Below, in pieces: positions 9,583 through 22,100 of a stretch of DNA of 47,178 bases. Every line of letters begins with the position of its first letter. Positions within the stretch are counted from its first letter, which is position 1. Made by a program: the position numbers and the translations under genes. The notes under the pieces are model-generated. The model made no database searches. It was not told the origin of the DNA and worked only from the letters and a program-made list of their open reading frames with translations. Source of the DNA: a virus; IMG/VR virus record IMGVR_UViG_3300042892_003812, positions 1-47,178 of that record. One strand, 5' to 3'.

Positions 9583-9590
9583 CATAAATA
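9583..9590 (+). promoter_or_regulatory. T4-type late promoter motif CATAAATA (upstream of gp6)
   Basis: CATAAATA lies in the 48-nt gap between gp25 and gp6. It ends 20 nt before the gp6 ATG. A T4-like start about 6 nt downstream would leave a short leader holding the ribosome site AGAGG (9597-9601), 9 nt before the ATG at 9611. Position, match and downstream ribosome site make this one of the two best promoter candidates. Confidence 0.65.
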
Positions 9591-9610
9591 AACAATAGAG
9601 GCTCAGTATA

Positions 9611-12600
9611 ATGGCAACAACCACAAGACAAACGGCAATATTTGGAGTTGAGGACTGGAAACAGATCTATCAAACCTACCGAGAAGCTGACTTTCAAAGT
9701 TATGATTTTGAAACTCTGCGCAAGAGTTTTGTGGACTACTTACGCCTGTACTATCCTGAAACATTCAATGATTACATTGAATCTTCAGAGTACATTGCCT
9801 TATTGGATGTTATTGCATTCATGGGCCAAGCACTGGCCTTTCGTACAGATCTCAACACTCGTGAAAATTACTTAGACACAGCCGAACGCCGCGACAGTGT
9901 GGTCAGATTGGCCAACTTGGTCAGTTACACAGCCAAACGTAATACCGCGGCCCAGGGTCTGCTCAAAGTTTTTTCAATCAGCACCACAGAAAATGTTGTG
10001 GATTACCAAGGTATCAATCTTTCCAATCTCACAGTGAACTGGGCGGATCAAACCAATCCAGACTGGCAAGAACAATTCACAGCCATTATCAATGCCAGTC
10101 TGGTAGACACACAACGAGTTGGACGTCCGGGCAATAGACAAACTATTTTAGGTGTGGATACCAACGAATACAGTATCAACCTTGTGCCAGGATTCTTGCC
10201 TATTGTGCCGTACACTGCCACAGTTGATGGAGTAAGTATGCCTTTTGAGGCCATGACATCTACTTCAGTGGGTGAAACATATTTGTATGAGCCAAGTCCG
10301 CAGGCCAACCGGCCATTCAATGTGTTGTTCCGCAACGACCAATTGGGTTTTCAGTCTGCCAACACCGGTTACTTCTTCATGTTCAAACAAGGTGTTCTAC
10401 AAAATCAAGATTTTAACTTGGCTGAAAAAGTCACCAACCGCACAGTCAATATCAATATTGAAGGAATCAACAACGAAGACCGTTGGTTGTTCCAGCTCGA
10501 CAATGTGGGCAATATAAATCGCGAATGGGAATATACAGAAAACATTTATTCAGCGGCAGCAGAGCAAGTGGGCACAACCCTGCGGCCAATCTATTCAGTG
10601 ACATCACGCACAAACGATCAAATAACCATGGTGTTTGGCGACGGGGTGTTCTCAGAAATTCCAGTGGGCACATTCCGCGCCTATGTACGTGCTTCTAACG
10701 GATTGCAATACATTATCAATCCTGAAGAAATGCAAAGTGTGACTATTCCCATCAGTTATATCAGTCGTGCTGGCAATCTTGAAACTATAACATTTACCTG
10801 TGGTATCACTCAACCAGTCAGCAATAGCCAAGCACGTGAAACTATTGATCAAATCAAACAACGTGCTCCTGCTAGATACTACACACAAGATCGCATGGTC
10901 AACGGTGAAGATTACAATCTCTTTCCTTACACACAATACAACTCCATTGTAAAAAGCAAGGCCTTAAATCGTGCTTCAATTGGTACCAGTCGTTATCTTG
11001 ACCTTGTGGACAACACAGGAAAATATTCCAGCACCAACAGTTTTGGCGCTGATGGTGGATTATGGGAACAAAATATTCTTCCTACCATTTTGTTCACATT
11101 TACCAACCGTAACGAAATTGCTGACTTTGTGACCAATCAGGTACAACCTGCTGTTGGTATAGCCACAATGAGACAGTTTTATTATGAAAACTTCCCTAGA
11201 GTTACTTCCAGCACATTGCCCACATACGGCGGCACAACATGGGTAACTGGAGCGTCGTGGACACAAAGCACCACTCTGGCCAATGAAACCACAGGCTATT
11301 TCAAGAACGCAGTGTATTCAGTAACATTTCCCACAGGATCACCTATTCCAGTGGGACCAACCACGACCACAGCATTCAAATATGTTGCTGTGGGTAGTTT
11401 GATAAAATTTGTACCACCGGCAGGTCAATATTTTGACAAAAACAACAAATTACAAACAGGAGTGCCAACATCCGCAGATCAAACTTTGCAAATTTGGGCC
11501 AGCCCTATCGGCATTGAAGGCTCGGGTTACAATAATGGATTAGGCAACTTACCTTCCGGAGCAGGACCAGTTGCACTCAACAATTTTGTGCCAACAGGTG
11601 CCTTGGTTGACACAATAATTCCTTTGTTTGTGACCGATATACCTGTTGCTATAGAGCAAAGCATTGCTGAACAGATGTTGTTGAATCGCAACTTTGGTCT
11701 TGGCTATGATAACGACGGTGATATTACTGGTACACCGTACTCATGGTATTTAATTACCAGCACCAATCTTGCACAAGATTCCTCTTGGAGCCAACAATAT
11801 GCTGGCAACAGCTCAGGTGCCAATCTTGATGCATCATGGTTGATACAATTTGTTGTGCAAAATCAAAATTATACAACCACCTTCCGTGGTCTAGCCTACT
11901 ATTTTGGATCAGTATTGAGCACAAGGTTTTTCTTTTATGATGGTGGCCAAATATATGACAGTCGCACAGGCTCAGTGATCAAGGACTTTATCAATGTGCT
12001 GGCAGTCAACACTCAGCCAGATTCTACAGATCATCTACCTGGCGATATCTTCATGACCATTACAGGACAACCAGTAGAGAGCGATGGCTACGTTGACGAT
12101 TTTCAGGTCTTGGTAGGATATCGTGACAGCGACAACGATGGAGTGCCAGACAATCCAGACTTCTTTAGTGAAATTGTAGCCCCAACGGTGAATTCCACCC
12201 AAAAATATATCTATCTACAGAAAACAGTGGACTTTGACAATTTGCAAAGATATCTGTTGGTAGAGCCTGGTATAGTTACCAGCGACTATGCCACGCTTGC
12301 TGCAATTGAATTACAAAAAAGTGCCTGGTCACCTGGTCAAGTGTTCTACGCCTATTCCACTCAAGAATTTTATCAGTTGTCAATCACAGTGACTGGAGCC
12401 AGAACCCTAATCAACGTCACTGACGAATGGATTGCTAGAATTGGTCGTCAAAGTTTGTATTTTCAATATCGTCACAATGCACCATTGACTTCAAGAATTG
12501 ATCCAGGCACAACCAACATCATTGATTTATATGTGGTAACATTGAGTTACTACACTGCCTATCAGAACTGGATACGCGATACCACAGGCACCATAGTTGA

Positions 12601-13189
12601 GCCCTTGGTTCCTACCATTGATCAATTGTCAACTGAATATCAAGGACTACAAGAGTACAAAATGTTGAGCGACAATATTATTTTGAATTCGGTGATATTT
12701 AAACCCTTGTTTGGAATCAAAGCAGATGCCAATCTGCGTGGTACCATCAAAGTAATTCGTGCTCAGGGATCTACAGCCAGCACAAGCGAAATCAAAAGTA
12801 GTGTGGTTGCGGCCATGAACACCTACTTCTCAATTGACAAATGGAATTTTGGAGATACATTTTATTTCTCTGAACTGGCTGCGTATCTACACCGTGAGCT
12901 AGGCACGATTATCAGTTCAGTGGTCTTGGTGCCGTTGGATAGGCAAAAATTCTTTGGTGATTTGTATGAAATACGGTCAACTCCTAGCGAAATCTTTGTC
13001 AACGGTGCCACAATCAACAACATTGAAGTTATAGAAGCACTAACCAGTAGCAATCTTCGCACAGCCTCTGGCAGTGGAGTGACCTTTGCTGCAGATGGTA
13101 GTAGTACAAGTATCAGTTCAAATGGTAGTGCTAATGGCGGAGGTGGCGGTGGTGGTGGCGGCTACGGTGGTGGCGGAGGATCGTATTGA
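9611..13189 (+). CDS. 6: Baseplate wedge subunit gp6
   Basis: A 1192-aa protein of the gp6/J-like family, the wedge core that dimerises into the inner baseplate ring. The N-terminal helical part (DFETLRKSFVDYLRLYYPE, then YIALLDVIAFMGQALAFRTD and NLNTRENYLDTAERRDSV) is the diagnostic gp6 start. The middle has beta-rich J-like segments (TMVFGDGVFSEIPVGT; ARYYTQDRMVNGEDYNLFP). The C-terminal part (PLFGIKADANLRGTIKV ... ISSVVLVPLDRQKFFGDLYE) is the usual gp6 ending. It is nearly twice as long as T4 gp6 (660 aa), with insertions around residues 480-880. The protein ends in a Gly-rich tail from residue ~1177 on, whose codons supply the GGAGG ribosome site of the next gene. AGAGG at 9597-9601 supports the start. 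Confidence 0.85.
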   Translation: MATTTRQTAIFGVEDWKQIYQTYREADFQSYDFETLRKSFVDYLRLYYPETFNDYIESSEYIALLDVIAFMGQALAFRTDLNTRENYLDTAERRDSVVRLANLVSYTAKRNTAAQGLLKVFSISTTENVVDYQGINLSNLTVNWADQTNPDWQEQFTAIINASLVDTQRVGRPGNRQTILGVDTNEYSINLVPGFLPIVPYTATVDGVSMPFEAMTSTSVGETYLYEPSPQANRPFNVLFRNDQLGFQSANTGYFFMFKQGVLQNQDFNLAEKVTNRTVNINIEGINNEDRWLFQLDNVGNINREWEYTENIYSAAAEQVGTTLRPIYSVTSRTNDQITMVFGDGVFSEIPVGTFRAYVRASNGLQYIINPEEMQSVTIPISYISRAGNLETITFTCGITQPVSNSQARETIDQIKQRAPARYYTQDRMVNGEDYNLFPYTQYNSIVKSKALNRASIGTSRYLDLVDNTGKYSSTNSFGADGGLWEQNILPTILFTFTNRNEIADFVTNQVQPAVGIATMRQFYYENFPRVTSSTLPTYGGTTWVTGASWTQSTTLANETTGYFKNAVYSVTFPTGSPIPVGPTTTTAFKYVAVGSLIKFVPPAGQYFDKNNKLQTGVPTSADQTLQIWASPIGIEGSGYNNGLGNLPSGAGPVALNNFVPTGALVDTIIPLFVTDIPVAIEQSIAEQMLLNRNFGLGYDNDGDITGTPYSWYLITSTNLAQDSSWSQQYAGNSSGANLDASWLIQFVVQNQNYTTTFRGLAYYFGSVLSTRFFFYDGGQIYDSRTGSVIKDFINVLAVNTQPDSTDHLPGDIFMTITGQPVESDGYVDDFQVLVGYRDSDNDGVPDNPDFFSEIVAPTVNSTQKYIYLQKTVDFDNLQRYLLVEPGIVTSDYATLAAIELQKSAWSPGQVFYAYSTQEFYQLSITVTGARTLINVTDEWIARIGRQSLYFQYRHNAPLTSRIDPGTTNIIDLYVVTLSYYTAYQNWIRDTTGTIVEPLVPTIDQLSTEYQGLQEYKMLSDNIILNSVIFKPLFGIKADANLRGTIKVIRAQGSTASTSEIKSSVVAAMNTYFSIDKWNFGDTFYFSELAAYLHRELGTIISSVVLVPLDRQKFFGDLYEIRSTPSEIFVNGATINNIEVIEALTSSNLRTASGSGVTFAADGSSTSISSNGSANGGGGGGGGGYGGGGGSY
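13176..13180 (+). promoter_or_regulatory. Ribosome binding site inside the gp6 Gly-rich tail
   Basis: GGAGG lies 8 nt upstream of the ATG at 13189 of the giant gene, inside the Gly codons that end gp6. It fixes the start at 13189, in a TGATG overlap with the gp6 stop, rather than the in-frame TTG at 13186. Confidence 0.75.
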
Positions 13190-16100
13190 TGGCCACAATT
13201 CGTAGTGTAGATTTTCTTCCTGAAATTTTTCAGACTGACGCCAACAAACAATTTTTGGCAGCCACACTTGATCAACTGATTCAAGAACCCAACTTTAGAA
13301 AAACCCAAGGATTTATTGGACGCACAGTGGGACCGGGTATTGATCCCAACGACAAGTATGTGATTGAGCCCACAAAAACACGAACCGACTATCAGTTGGA
13401 ACCAGGCGTGGTAAGTCTTGTGCCTGATACTGATACCATCAAAAATGTCATCACATATCCAGGATTGAATGATGCTGTGACATTTCAAGGGGGAGATGGC
13501 AACCGCCCTGACCGATTGTATTCAAGTGAATACTACTCTTGGGATCCATTTGTTGACTTTGATCCTTTTATTAATTTCAGCCAATACTATTGGATTCCAG
13601 CAGGACCTGATGCAGTAGATGTGGCATCTGCTGGCATTCCTACCACTGACAATTTTGTTGTGACCACCAGTGGTGATTCGTACAATTTTTCAGGCATCAA
13701 TGGAGACAATCCTGTTGTTACGCTGGTGCGAGGGGGCAGTTATGCTTTTCAGGTAACCAACCAATTTTACATACAGTCTGCTCCAGGAATTGCAGGAACA
13801 GTTCCTGCTACCCCAAACATCAGCAGTAGAGATGTGTATGGCGTGACCAACAATGGTACCGCATCTGGAACTGTTGTTTTTAATGCTCCTCTCAAGGACG
13901 CACAAAGTTTTTACTATAATCTCACCAGCATTGGTACCATTGACTTGGTTACAGAATTAGCATATGATGACATCAATGGTCAACCCTTGGTTGATTTTAT
14001 TGCCTCAACAGGTGGTATTGATTCAACCACTAACTTGGACAATCGCACACTGATTTTTATCAACAATCCTGCAAGAACGCAAAAATATCAAATCACACTC
14101 ACCACTGTGAGCGGCATTGTGTATATCCAATTAGCAGAAATAGCCACAATAAACAGTTTAGAAAAATGGACAATCAGTTACGGCACAGTGTACAGTAACA
14201 CACAATGGTACAAAGATCCAGCAGGAGTAATTAGAAGCGTTCCTTTATTGAGTGCAGTTCAAGACACATTATATTATCAATCTGGAACCAACGCAGAAAT
14301 ATTTGGACGTATAGTTCTTGTTGAACCTGGAAACAGCAGTGATCTTAATATCAACGACATTATAGATCAAAATTCTTATACCAGTCCCAACGGCGTGACC
14401 TTTACCAATGGTCTCAAAGTACGATTTACCGGAGATGTGATTCCTTCCAGTTTCGGTTCCGGCACCAGCAGCTTTGCATGTACAGCTACCGAAGCAGGTA
14501 CAAACTATATCACTTATTATGATGCTGTCAATTTATATGCGGGACAAGCTATTATTTTCCTCTCTCCAACTCTGGGTGGCCTGGTTGCTGGCACAACCTA
14601 TTATGTGAGATCAATTTCAGCAAACAACCTCAAATTCACAGTGAGTGCAGTACCAAATGGTCCTGTGGTCACACTTGCCACAGGCACAGGCACTATGAAT
14701 GCAATTGCTGTCAGCAATCGCGAATATTATGTGAGTGGTGTTGGCACAGCAATTGAATTGTTACCAGTTGAAAATTTCACTGTGTATGAAAGTTACGCTA
14801 CAGACTACACAGACAGCACAATTGCGATAGAACCTGCAGATCCTGATTACTTAACTATCAACCGTGCCAGTGCCGATCAAAACGCATGGTCAAGAAGCAA
14901 TAGATGGTTTCATATTGATGTAATCAACGCCACAGCTGAATACAATAATCAGATCGCTGAAATTGAAAGGTACACCAGAGCCAGTAGACCAATTTTACAA
15001 TTCCGCCAAGACATACGGTTATACAACATGGGTACCCAGGGCAAAGCTGCTGTAGACATTATTGACTTTGTGGAAACTGATGCATTTTCAAATGTGGCAG
15101 GTGCTACCAGTTATTCAACTGACGGTTACACCTTGGTTGAAGGCTCGCGAGTTATATTTGCTGCGGATGAAGATGCAGATGTACGCAACAAAATTTACGT
15201 GGTCAGTTTTGCCACACCTGATACCATTGCACCGTTGATACCACAACCAATTATTGTGTTGACCGAAGCAGCAGATGGTGCAGTTGAGATAGATGAATCA
15301 ACAGTATGTATCAACGGTGACACCAGTGCTGGATTTACGTTCTGGTATGATGGAATTGACTGGATTCAAGCACAACAAAAAACTTCAGTACAACAAGCAC
15401 CGTTGTTCGACATATACGACACAGATGATGTGAGTTTTGGCGATGCAGTCAAGTATCAGTCTACAGATTTTGTTGGTTCCAAATTGTTTAGTTATGCAGT
15501 AGGTGATACAACCATACTTGATCCAGTGTTGCAATTCCCATTACAATATTTGAATATCAACAACGTGGGTGACATTGTGTTCAACAACAATCTCTATGTT
15601 GACACATTCACTTTTACCACAGACAATGTCAGCACGGTGACAGCTATCAGTTCAGGTTCCGTAAGACAATATCAAACTCGTACCACATATACCAAGCTTC
15701 TTGGCTGGCAAACTGCTATCACTGAACAACAAATTTATCAACAATTTAAATTTACATACACCCAACAAACTCTTTTGCTGGACATCGCGGTCACTGCTCA
15801 AACATCAATTGCGGTGCCAGTAATAAAAATATATGTTGGCAGTCAATTTATTCAACCCAGCAAGTATACCTATACTGTGGGAACGGACAGTACGACCATT
15901 GTGTTGAACGACACTTATGTGCCTACTGACATCATTGAAGTGCTTGTGATCAGTGATCAAACCAGCAAAGTTGCATTCTATCAGGTGCCTGATAATTTAC
16001 AAAATAATCCTCTCAACGAAAACAGTCCAGCATTTACACTGGGCACAATTCGCACACATTATCAAAGCATTTGCGAAAATCTTTTGGAGTTGACTGGCCC

Positions 16101-19100
16101 AATCAACGGTGCAAATAACAGTAGAGATCTTGGTAATATTATTCCTTACGGTCAAGAGATCCTGCAACAGAGTTCTCCATTGACCTTGGCTGGCTATTTC
16201 ATGCGCAGTGACAGTTACAATATATTTGCATCATTACAATACAACAGTAGAGAATATATCAAATTCAAAGCTCAAATGTTGGACGCAGTGTTGACTCAAA
16301 ATAACATTGCATTCAAAACCACAGCCACTATTCTTGATCAGGCCATTCAAGACATCACGTTGGGCAAATTGGAAAGTCAACCGTTTTACTGGAGTGACAT
16401 GTTGCCACAAGGTATCACTGCGTACAGCAACAGTTACACTGTGGGATTTACCACAATAGCCACATTTGACACTGTGCAGACATACAATTACGCATCAGCA
16501 AATTATCTTGGACTTTGTGTATATCTGAATAATGATATTTTGGTTAGAGATCGAGATTATGTTGTGGCCACTGACGGCCCACGATTGACCATATTGGACT
16601 CGCTTGCCAGTGGCGATGTAGTAACAATCAACGAATACAGTGCCACTTACGGCAATTTTGTGCCCAACACCCCCAGCAAAATGGGACTGTATCCAAAATA
16701 CGAACCAGAAATCACAATCTTGGTAACTTCAAACGGAACCGGTGAATTTATTATCGGACATGATGGAAGCCAAACTCCGGTATTTGGAGACATCAGAGAT
16801 CAAGTGTTGTTGGAGTTTGAAACAAGAATCTACAACAACATCAAACAAGATGATAATCCAGTACCACTCACTATAGAAAATGTTTTGCCAGGACAATTCC
16901 GCGACACAGGATATACCTTTGAAGAAATCAATACCATCTTTGGTACAGATCTCTTGAGTTATCTTGGCTGGAACAAATTAAACTTCAAAGAACAAACATT
17001 CAGTGCCACAAATGAGTTTACCTGGAATTATAGCAATACCACCAATCGACTCAACAATGAAAATCTACTGGGTGCCTGGCGCGGCATATATCGCTATTTT
17101 TACGACACTCAACAGCCAAGTTATGCTCCTTGGGAAATGCTGGGATTCTCCATAGAGCCCACCTGGTGGCAGGATAGCTATGGTCCAGCTCCGTACACTC
17201 AAGACAACTTGGTACTATGGGATGATTTAGAAGCCGGTCTTGTGGCAGATCCTGTGGCTCCTTATTACAAGCCCAACTATGCAAGACCTGGATTGACTTC
17301 AGTCATACCCACCGGTGGTGAAGGAGAATTACTCAGCCCCCAAAACAGTGTGGTGGGCGGTTCTGTGTTGAATCAGAGTCTCAACGCAAAATATCAAAAG
17401 AGTTGGGCCATTGGTGATGGTGGACCAGTTGAAGCTTCCTGGTGGAACAGTTCTTCATATCCGTTTTCTGTCATGCATGTGTTGGCAGTTACTCGTCCTG
17501 CCAAGTTCTTTGCACTGTTTGCTGATCGTGATCTTTATAAATTCAACGCAGATTACGATCAATACCTTTACAACAATCGCTACCGACTGGATGCCAATGG
17601 TATAGAAGTTTATGGTGGAGAATTAAATGCATCAACAGGTGTGACAACTCCAGTCAGCAAAGCCAGTTATATCAATTGGATTGTGGACTACAATAGACAA
17701 ACTGGTGTGGATTCAACCAATCTGTTGACCGCAGATCTCAAAAGTTTAGACGTGAGATTGTGTTACAGAATGGCCAGTTATTCTGACAAACAGTATGTGA
17801 AATTGGTGACTGAAAAATCCAGTCCCAACAGTGTGAACACAACCTTGACCATACCCGATGAAAGTTACAATATATTGTTGTACAAAAATCAACCGTTTGA
17901 TCAAATCAAGTACAGCAGTGTGGCGGTACAAAAAGTCAGCGGTGGTGGATATGCAGTGTTTGGATATGGCACCACACAACCCTATTTTGAAATATTACAA
18001 AGTCAAGCGGTGGGCAAATTGCAAGAATACAGTTCCGGCGGCATAACTGTGCGTGTTCCAACTTTCTATACTGACAGTGTGGTGCAGGTTCCTTATGGAT
18101 TTGTGTTTGTAAATGAAACCGCGGTGAGTGATTTCTTGCTTAGCTACGGTAAATTGTTAGAAGATCAAGGATTGACATTCACAGATCAGGTAAATGGATA
18201 TGTGTTGGACTGGCCACGAATGGTAAATGAATTTTTATACTGGAGCCAACAAGGTTGGGGAACCAATTCACTTATCAATTTGAATCCGTTGGCCGGTGGG
18301 CTTACTGTGACTCGTGCTGGCGCGGTGGTTGACAGCATTGTGACTGAAACAAGTGAAAATTTGTTGTTGGATCAGAACTCAAATGAGATACCAACACGAA
18401 CACTTAATGTTGTGAGACTTGGAAATACCTTTACTATACAACCGTTAAGTACTCAAAGTATCAGTTATGTCAATTTGCGATTTACTAACTTCGAACACAT
18501 GCTGGTGTTGAGTAATAGGAGCACCTTTGGTGACCTGATATATGATCCGGTTACTGGTGCACGGCAAAATAGATTGAAGCTGGTGGCGGTGACAACCAAT
18601 GACTGGAATGGTAGTGTAGATACTCCAGGATTTATTTTGAATCAAGACAATGTTCAAGAATGGACTGGCCTGCGTGGTTATAGCAAAGGTGAAATTGTCA
18701 AGTACAAAAATGTGTATTGGTCAGCATTGACCATAGTGCAACCCAGTGCTAACTTTGACTTCAACGTTTGGACACAAAGCGACTACAGTCAAATTGAACT
18801 TGGACTACTGCCTAATCTGGCCAACAAAGCAGATCAACTGGCCAACAGCTACAACATAAATTCAGCCAATATTGAGACAGACAACGATCTTTTGAGTTAT
18901 GGATTGATTGGATTCAAACCTCGACAGTACCTGGCTGCATTGAATCTTGATGACGTGAGTCAAGTAAATGTGTATCGACAATTTTTGGGAACCAAAGGTA
19001 CTCGTCAAGCCACCGATTTATTCAAATCTGCTAATCTTGGAAAAGAATCTGCAGACTACTCAATCTACGAAAATTGGGCTGTGCAACGGGCTGTGTACGG

Positions 19101-22100
19101 AGCCAATGCCAACCGTAGTTTCCTTGAACTACGATTGGATAGAGCATTACTCAGCGCCAACCCAAGCCTGGTTCAAGTGACAGTACCACAACAAGCAAGT
19201 GCAGCAGACCAACAGATATTTTTAGAAAATGTATGGCGCTCAAGCCGTGCTTTGACCAGCACAAGTATTTTACCAACCACAACCGAACTACCCACTGACA
19301 CAGCCTTACCTGGTGCTGGATATGTGAACCTGGAAGACGTTGACATCACGGTGTTCGACATCACAGACACTGCAAGTCTTGCGGCCAACCTTGATTCTAT
19401 CCAGGTGGGTACCAGTATATGGGTGGCCAAGATCAACGACTACGATTGGAACATTTATCGCGCACGATCAGTACCAGGACAAATTCAGCATGTTTGTGAC
19501 AACTTGAATGGAACCAGCCGGGTAATCTTTAGTGGACAGCATGGACTGGTCACTGGTGACAAATTGATTATCAAGGGATTTGATAGCGAAATCAACGGCG
19601 TGTATCAAGTGCTTGGTGTTCCCAATCTCAACACTGTGAACATAGCATTTGCATTTACCAGTGATCGTGCAGTTGCAAATGGCACAGGAATTGGACTTAC
19701 ATTGCAAACCGCGCGGGTAGCACAAGCCAGTGATATTGCTCAGTTGCCGTTGGCTCTGGATACATTGCCACTGTCAAAAGTTTGGGTAGATAACAATGGA
19801 TATTCACTTTGGGAAGTGCTGGAAAAAAACAATGTGTTCTCAAGTGTGGTAGAATTAAGCCCTGAATTATTGGATGCCAGCGAACAATATGGTGCAAGTG
19901 TAGCACAAGCTCAAAACAGATTGGCTGCTTTTGTGGGTAGTCCGCGTTATGGATTCAGTTCAGGAATTTCAAAAGGCGCTGTTTATGTTTATTTAAAAAG
20001 TTTCAGTGATCAATATGTACCGGTAAGCCCACTGGGCAACGGCGATGCTATACTGACATTGGATGCAACAGGAGTAAGAGGATACGGCAACGCAGTGGAT
20101 TTTGGCAATCAAAACTGGGCAGTAGCAGGGGCCAGTGCAAGTTTTGGCGCCGCTGGCCAAGTTGATAATGGATACGCATGTGTGATATTCCGCGACCCAG
20201 TGTTGGCAGTTCCTGATTCTATTCCGTTTGCACAATGGCAGTTGCTCACACAACCCGCAGGATATGGCACTTTGTTGACTGGCGCAGGTGAATTTGGCTA
20301 CAGTGTGGCCATGAGTTTGGATGAACGTTGGATGTATATCGGAGCTCCAGGTCTAAACAGCGTACATGCCTATGGGTATCATGATTGGCAAAATCAAGTA
20401 ATCAAAGTCACAGGTGATGGGGTCACTACTGTTTACACCATTGACAACACAATTCAAATCAACAATGACTATCAACTCAAGGTAACCTTGAACGGTCAAG
20501 TGCAGACGGTGGTTACTGATTACACTATAGATGCAAGTTTTAGCACAGTTACCTTTCTTACCACGCCAGGAGTGACTGCAGCAGGCAGTTTTGTTCCTGG
20601 ACAATCATACTCTATTTTGACTGTGGGAACAACAGACTTTGTGGCCATTGGTGCCAGTGCCAACACTGTGGGAGTTGAATTTATAGCTACCGGTACAGGT
20701 TCTGGAACTGGCACTGCTCTTGTGCCCACATTGATTGAATTTTCTCGCTATAACAGTTTTCAAATTCCATACACAGCAGTGACTTACAATCTCGACGATG
20801 ATATCAACAACGATGGAAACAGAGTTGGATTGTTTACTGCTACCAACATATATTCATTTAGTATCACTCTAAATGGTGATTTGTTGCGTCCCAATATTGA
20901 TTACACGTTTGCAGGAACCACAGTGACATTTATCGTGGCTCTCACAAGTATTGATATTGTTGTGGTCAACGCCAAGGGATATTTTGAATATGTTGCCACC
21001 ATTGATTCCAGTTCTGTTACAGGTGGATTAACAGCTGGTGACAGGTTTGGACAAAGTGTTTCATGTTCTACAGATGGTCGTCAAGTGTTGATTGGCACAT
21101 CCAATCGCACTATAGATGGAGAAGTTGAAGCAGGCACAGTGTATGTGTTTGATCGCAATGTGCAAAAATTTATTTGTGCAACCACTGCAGCCAACACCAA
21201 CTTTACAGTGTTGGGTGGCACACCAACTGCTCCAGTCAGTGTGATAGTGAACAATGAATTTTACATAAATGAAACCGATAGCGTGATTGGAGCTGACAAC
21301 TCATTCACAACAAATGCAGCCATAGTCACAGTGGCAGGTACTTTGCAAGTTGGAGATGTGGTTGAAATTGAAACAAATCAATTCCAACAGCAACAGCAAG
21401 TTGATCAACATGTGGTTGCAGAATTTTCAAACTTTGGCCAGGCTGTGGATATGTGCAGTAACAATTGCAGTTTGTATGTGGGTGCGCCACAAAGCAGCCA
21501 ACAGACTTTTAAAGGTGGTGTGGTTGAACGTTTTGTTAACCAAAGCCGTGTGTATGGCACCTTGGCCTGCGGCAACCCATTTGGCACATTGACCCCTGGT
21601 AATACCCTACGAGTGAACAATCAAGACGTGGTGGTGCCAGGAGCTTGGTCTTCGGCCACAGCTTATAATGCAAACACAGTGGTTTATAACACCAGCGGCG
21701 CCACAACTGTCATTTATGTTTCTCTGCAGTACACTCCATCTTCTACAATATTAACCAACACAGCCTATTGGTTGCAAGTTGATTCAACCACAGTATCAGC
21801 GTCGGTGAGTTATCGTACCTTAGCCGCACAAATCAACGCAACTGTTTCTAATGTGATAGCAGTTGTGGATGATCACGGACATCTTACCATATCAACCAAG
21901 AACCTAGCTGCGGCGCCTGAATATGACAAATTACAGATAGCACCCGGTAGTGTGGGCACTGCATTCCAGACTATTGCATTTGAAACATTTGCATGGACTC
22001 AAACAATCACCAGTCCTTATGCTGTGCAATATGCAGGATTTGGCAGTGCTATCAGTATTGACGACACAGCTATTAATCTTGTGGTCGGAGCACCACGTGG

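Noticed and set aside
10513-10520. TATAAATC in gp6 (and similar near-matches in 7038, 17531, 31424) as late promoters
   Set aside because: They lie inside long genes and miss the last base of the motif; only full (T/C)ATAAATA motifs at gene boundaries were kept.
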